Assembly (NCBI GenBank): GCA_964247055.1
Contig: OZ176054.1
Span: forward strand, 8,804,001 to 8,868,000
Length of the DNA stretch: 64,000 nucleotides
DNA from: Paragordius varius
Taxonomy: Eukaryota > Nematomorpha
Direction: 5' to 3'
A model generated the notes under the pieces. That model saw only the letters and a program-made list of their open reading frames with translations, searched no databases and had not been told where the DNA came from. A program made the translations under genes and the position numbers. Positions 58,579 through 64,000 of the stretch are shown here, in pieces (position 1 is the first letter of the stretch; each line of letters starts with the position of its first letter).

Positions 58579-60631
58579 TGACCAGATAGGCTGTTTTTCG
58601 CAGTACAGTACTGGGTTTTCGAAAAAAAACCGTGCATGTACTGCCCTGACTTTTGTACTGCTTTTTGAAAAAAATTTTTATAAATATTTTAATTAACCAT
58701 TTATTTATACAAGTTTTGTTTGTAGAATTCGATAAAGTACCCTTAGTTAAAATAAATAAATGGTTTTTTAACTGTAAAAAACTATGGCCTTTAATTTTAA
58801 TATTTTATTATCTGCTCTAATTATACATGGAGCTGGGTTTTGGACCGGTCAAATCGCTTATGAAGGCAGCCATTCGCGCAGTGGTGGAACTATCAATATA
58901 CCCCAGATTTAGGCCAACCTTTCACTCAGGGCTTCCGCAAAAGCGACCTCAAAAATAAACAAAAAATAAATTAATATTTTAGTAATTTTATCTTTTGAAA
59001 ATTCATCTTGTTTCATATAAGTTTCAGCTAAATTAAATTTATTTGAGTTTACTTTAATTATAATTATCGAACGGAAGATTTTTATATTTCCGAAACATAT
59101 TATTTTTAAATTCATTATATTTGGTTTCGATATAACCTTTTTTTTCTAGGAATAGAACAACTTTTTTATGTTTTGGGTGGGAGATATGTTCCTTAATTTT
59201 TTGCATCCTTAAACTTTAATTTTAGCCAGTTTTCTTTTCATTCTTTTGTGCATAAAATATAGTATTTAAATTTGGCACACACACAGATAATAATTTTTTT
59301 ATTAATTCCATGTTAATTTTCTTTTCCGTGCCTTTTCCTATAAACAAAATATGGACTACGGAAAAACACAACTCACATATGCTTTGAAAGCGAAATAGTC
59401 AAAAATACAGAAGAAAATTGTGAAGCTTTTTTAGATAAAATTTCGCAAAACTATAAATTATTGGTGGGACAAATACATAAATCTGAAAAATATATATAAT
59501 TTATTATTTTTAGATATTATTACTATTAAAAAAATAATTATTTATTAATAATTATGTCACGTCATATACCATTGATTGGGTAGACTCAGAACTATTTGAA
59601 TTATTTTTGAATTTTACACTGTAGCAAAGTCTGCATTTGAATAATTTTCTATCCATTCACCTATCTTTTTTTCATCAACGCATAGTTTTACCTGCTGTTA
59701 AATAGTAATTTTTTCTAAAAAGCTATGGAACAGAACTTTCATAAGATCGTGTGTGAATGATTTTATCTGCACGGCAACATCTTATAAAAACCAGATATAT
59801 TGTTTCCTTCTATTTTTATTATCATATATTGGTAATTATATTGTTGACAATTAGCATTTTTAAAACAAACATACGGGCCTAATTCAAAAAAGGGCGAAGA
59901 TATTGTCGGGGCATTCATTAATGATTTATTTTTTCGACATTTGGATTTGAATGGATCTACCGGTTTCCCGGAAATAGATCACCAAGCTTTCCATTTTTAT
60001 AAATATATACGGGCCTACCCCGTGTAAAAGAACATTTTTTTTTGAAAACAGAAGTTTACAAAAATCGTGTCTTTGAGAGAATTTTCTGGAAAACGTGTTG
60101 GACTATTCAATTTCAAATATGATTTTTTTTACTTATTTTCGATTGCGCCGAACATATCTCGCTTTTTTAATTAAGGCCCTTTTTTTACCCGCTCCTCCCG
60201 TTTCCAAAAAAATTTAAATTGTTAGAATCTATTTTTCGCCCAAGTAAACAATATATTAGTATGAATGCACCGTTATTCCTATGAGATCATAGCTAATAAA
60301 TAATGTTTCGAAATAATTCACATATGTGGATCATTTTATTGTCCCTTTTTTCAAATAGCCCCACCAGTCCGAAGAACTTCCTCGGGCTGCGTAGCAGCAC
60401 GAGATTTACGCTAGTATTATATCCATATATATAACATATGATATAATTATATGTACATACATTTATATTAAATTTTTGATAAATTTATTGTTGAATATTT
60501 TAATTGTTACTAATGAGCTTATAAATAGTAACGAACAATATCATTTAATATAAAACGCAAAAAATCCGGTTAAAAAATAGGCAAGGTAATTTTTAATTTT
60601 GTACTGCGCCAGGGTTCCAAATATCTGGTCA
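58579..60631. mobile_element. 2-kb DNA-transposon-like element with 17-18-bp flanking repeat
   Basis: Starts TGACCAGATAGG and ends ATATCTGGTCA. Further inside, GCAGTACA on the left faces TGTACTGC on the right. The flanks CATCATCCCATGATAAAG (58561-58578) and CATTATCCCATGATAAG (60632-60648) are near-identical direct repeats. The element contains a second module at 59880-60330. No transposase was recognised, so the superfamily is unknown. Confidence 0.65.
59880..60330. repeat. Module shared with the hAT element at 34972-36254
   Basis: 59880-60003 matches 35845-35975 directly (TATTGTCGGGGCATTCATTA). 60035-60320 matches 35500-35830 inverted (AGTATGAATGCACCG, ACGTGTTGGACTATT). Part of the module has therefore been flipped relative to the other copy. 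Confidence 0.7.
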
Positions 60632-60648
60632 CATTATCCCATGATAAG

Positions 60649-61629
60649 TTAGAGCTCTTGTTTCAACATTCTGCGGAAAAAGTACATGATAGATTTGAAT
60701 ACATCAAGTTAGCTAACCTTAGACTAGACAAATTGATATATTAGATTTAAATACATTTTTGATGACCTTTTATATTTGAGTTAAACAATTGTATCAATTT
60801 TGTATTAACCTGCACACGTTATTTTACCTTGGTTTAACATGTAAAGATTATATTCACAAAAGTATATAAACATAGAAAACTTTATATAATTGAGTTTTTG
60901 TATTTTATCTCAATAAATATTATTGTTTTACGGTTTCTCAATTTACTACAGTACATCTAGAATAACCGTTGTCAGTTAGCTAGGATCGATAACATCTCCA
61001 AAAGACAGGGTTTTTAAATCGGTGATGTCCACAAATGGTCGGGATGCATTTTAAAATCATAAATCCAGAAATCCACGAAAACTGAAAAAATGGCAAAAAA
61101 ATAACTATAATTTATAATGCTAATTCTTGCTGAAAATAGACAAGCCGCGATAAAACAATCTTATAAAATTGGGTCGACAACTGGTTGTACACTCTCCGGG
61201 GCATACAAGTTTTAAAGCCTTACATCTCTGGTAATATAATTCAAGTTATCTTTTACTACAAAAGGCAAAACTATCAATCAATTCTATACATCTAAACTAG
61301 TTACGGGTATAGGCCTATTTTACTAAGGTCAATAAAACTGCATGATATGTTAAAAATTAATTCATATTATTATGCACAAAATTAGGGATAATACTTCAAA
61401 AATATATTTTTTAAAATGAGATTTGGTGTTTCTTTTGAAAGTTACAAATCATCATATCCGAATTTCAATAAAAGATTTGGTTGTTTAATAATTTTTTTAA
61501 AATTGTTTTCAATAAATTTTTTATTAATTAGAAGCGACACCAGATTATGTCAAAAGGCGTTTTTCTTGCATGATGGTTTGCAATACATTATTAAGACAAA
61601 CTATTCTATATATTGATATCATAATTCAG
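60649..61629. other. Gene-free AT-rich stretch
   Basis: No open frame or repeat end recognised. Confidence 0.45.
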
Positions 61630-62356
61630 GCTAACACTGCAGAAAAAATCGGGGGGAGGGGGGGTTCAAAAATATTGTGATTTATTTTTATAAAGGTGCT
61701 TTTATTTATGAAGCTTACCAGTGAAAGAAAGTTATTTGCACTTTTGTGGTAATCTCTAGATATCGTAAAATCCAAAATTATCGCATATCATGTTTTATAT
61801 TTTTTATTCCAAAAAATATTCCTAAAATATTATATATACTATAAAAAGGCAAAACAAAATTTTTATAAAACTAAAATTAAGTGTGGGATTTAAAATCCTA
61901 CATACATTTCCCCCCTCCAAAATAAAATACTTCATTTAAAACAAATGGAAAAACAGTGAGATTTTCCGATATAATTTTTTAATATATGCTGAATTATGGC
62001 ATCAAAAACATATTATTCATAAAGTGCATATGTTAATTATTTTGAAAATTTGTTGAAGCGTAAAACTTTTAAAGGCATGTTTGAAACAGTTACAAACGCT
62101 TTTAGATATTATAAAAACAGTTCTAAATAATCGATGATGCTGAACATTTTTATTACCTCAAAATTTTTTGAGATATTTGTTTGGACTCAAATCCATGATA
62201 AAAATAAAATGTTTTTTAAAAATATTCAGAAAAAATTGAATGCTAAATTTAATTTTAAAGTTCTGCATCATCGAATAATATAAAAAAAGTATTAATATAA
62301 TAATTCAAAATTAAACCGTTCCCACTGTCAGTGTCCGCAAAAAATAACTTGCTGAA

Positions 62357-62392
<36 letters not shown>

Positions 62393-62740
62393 TGATAGAA
62401 AAATGTATCAAGATTAGCAAGAGGCCTTACGAGTGATACAAGAAATTTATTTGCACTATTGGTAAGTGCTACATATCTGAAAATGGCAAATTTTGCGCAC
62501 ATCTTTTTAGATAAAATTTTTTTGATGCCAACTAAATGCTTCATTCCTAAAAATATTACTAAAATATTACATAAACTATAGGTTTTTAATTCTTAGATAT
62601 GGTATCCGAAAGTCCCAAATTTTTTCGCTCTTTTGAAATGGGCTATTTCTCTTAAAATAAACGGAAAAATTCCGAAATTGCGGGATAAAATTTTTAATAT
62701 ATGCTTAATATCTGGGGACGGCAATGTAAAGTATTTATTG
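61630..62740. repeat. Diverged direct repeats
   Basis: The block near 61815-61990 (ATTCCTAAAATATTATATA, then TTTTTAATATATGCTGAATT) recurs near 62545-62715 (ATTCCTAAAAATATTACTAA, then TTTTTAATATATGCTTAATA). A further block near 62045-62200 (TTGTTGAAGCGTAAAAC, TACCTCAAAATTTTTTG) recurs near 63200-63330. The origin is probably an unidentified mobile element. Confidence 0.5.
62357..62395. repeat. (TA)n microsatellite
   Basis: Run of TA units broken once by TTTA. Confidence 0.85.
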
Positions 62741-62892
62741 TATATCACAAAATATTGTATATCACAAAAACAACAACGCGTTATATCATGATCTCTATAT
62801 ATATATATCTAAGATAATTAGGTTTAATGTATTCACATATATCAAGGTGATATGTTTGCTTATATACAATTATCTCAAAGTATAATAATAAT

Positions 62893-63049
62893 CACAAGTG
62901 GTGGGGAGGTTATAACAATATAATAATAGTATACAGATAAGTTAATAGGTTAATGTACTGCAAGGTATAATAATAATATTCACAAGTGGTGGGGCGGTTA
63001 TAACAATATAATAATAGTATACAGATAAGTTAATAGGTTAATGTACTGA
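62893..63049. repeat. 88-bp tandem duplication
   Basis: CACAAGTGGTGGGG starts at 62893 and again at 62981. The copies match almost perfectly through GGTTAATGTACTG, so the duplication is recent. Confidence 0.9.
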
Positions 63050-63060
63050 TATATAACGAA

Positions 63061-64000
63061 TGTTGTGTGTTTAACCTCATCGTGTACTAACAGGTCTATT
63101 CAAATTAGCCTCTAACAATGCTAAATTTTTATATCAACTGTCAATCTTTATAAAATATTGGCTACTTTTTTTAAAATTAATTTCTAGCAAAATTTTGTTG
63201 AAGCATACTTCATACTATGAGGTATGATGTATACAATATAAAAGCACTTTTTCTATATAATTAGATGATTAAAAACATTTGTATCACCTCAAAATTTATT
63301 AAAAAATTTGTCTTCAAATTCATGTTAAATATAAATTGTTTTTTTTTACAAAAAATCACCAAAGTCTTAAAGTAAACGAACCTGGGGATAAAAATGTTCA
63401 CCATCATTTTTTGTGTAGAAAAGGTGTTATAATATCTAAACTAATCATCAAGCTCTTTACCAGTTTAAGGGGGGTCATCACAAATTTTAACAAAGATATA
63501 TTCTTCAGCATCTGTTGCGCGAATTTTACCCTTCTTTAGCGATCTATTTTATTGCAATGACAGAAACTATTTCAACAACGAAATAAATTAGTGCACTTTA
63601 AACCCTGCAACCCATTTTTGCAAAATATGCTAAAAAATCTTAATAATTTTCCGGTATATATAAAAGCATATAAATTGTTACCGATCTTATTCAAATTAAG
63701 GTAAATATTATTGAGTGCTTTCTGTAAATACGTCGTCAAAAGATATCGTGTAAAATACATTTCTAGGATTTGTATAGTCATATTCTCATACTTTCCCTTA
63801 TAAAAGATATCACCTTTATTAAGACATAGCAATATTTGAGCGTATGCAACCTGGAAAGGGAGAGTAAAATAGTCTTTACTGAGATATGATATATTGTAAT
63901 TAATTTTTTAATTTTTTTCCTCTATTTACTGCATATATTTTATAACCCATAACATTTATTCATTTAAAAAATGCGCGAAATTACCTTTATATTTATCTTA
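63061..64000. other. Gene-free end of window
   Basis: Contains a diverged copy of the 62045-62200 repeat near 63200-63330. The open frames here (63336-63539 plus, 63572-63832 minus) show no domain and have AT-driven composition. Confidence 0.4.

Overview
This is eukaryotic, very AT-rich animal DNA with few genes and many transposable elements. Five host genes can be supported: a UBE3B-type HECT ubiquitin ligase (+, 6026-16987, 11 exons), the queuine tRNA-ribosyltransferase catalytic subunit QTRT1 (-, 18329-23266, 9 exons), two intron-free seven-transmembrane receptor genes (-, 28561-31014 and 56965-58119), and ribosomal protein eL36/RPL36 (+, 46437-46793, 3 exons). That is about one gene per 13 kb.

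The best clue to the organism is intron size. Aligning conserved proteins by eye forces three spliceosomal introns of only 22-23 bp: two in RPL36 and one in QTRT1. All begin GT, end AG and restore the reading frame and family length exactly. Introns this short are, from memory, a hallmark of dicyemid mesozoans, and AT richness and low gene density also fit. A dicyemid-like lophotrochozoan parasite is therefore my working identification. It is an inference, not proven from this window.

Layout. 1-3080: Ty3-type LTR retrotransposon fossil and LTR-like repeats. 3081-6025: no gene, old repeats. 6026-16987: UBE3B, with most large introns holding transposons, including a LINE fragment in intron 10. 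16988-18328: small DNA transposons. 18329-23266: QTRT1 on the opposite strand, convergent with UBE3B. 23490-26565: MITEs and a 1.1-kb foldback. 27645-27992: a mariner-type MITE inserted in its own kind. 28561-31014: bombesin/CCHamide-type neuropeptide receptor. 31-46 kb: mostly AT-rich sequence with a hAT element that has a perfect 8-bp target duplication, a mariner transposase remnant and more MITEs. 46437-46793: RPL36. 47.4-53.9 kb: a cluster of RTE-like LINEs, one apparently a twin-primed (5'-inverted) insertion. 53.9-56.0 kb: three DNA transposons nested in one another. 56965-58119: a highly divergent receptor. 58.6-60.6 kb: a 2-kb element with a 17-18-bp flanking repeat. 60.6-64 kb: direct and tandem repeats, no gene.

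The host genes belong to unrelated processes (ubiquitin transfer, tRNA anticodon modification, peptide signalling, translation), so no operon or pathway is implied. The main biology here is the contrast between ultra-short and transposon-inflated introns, and a group of non-autonomous elements with shared ATACCATTT ends and 21-bp subterminal units.
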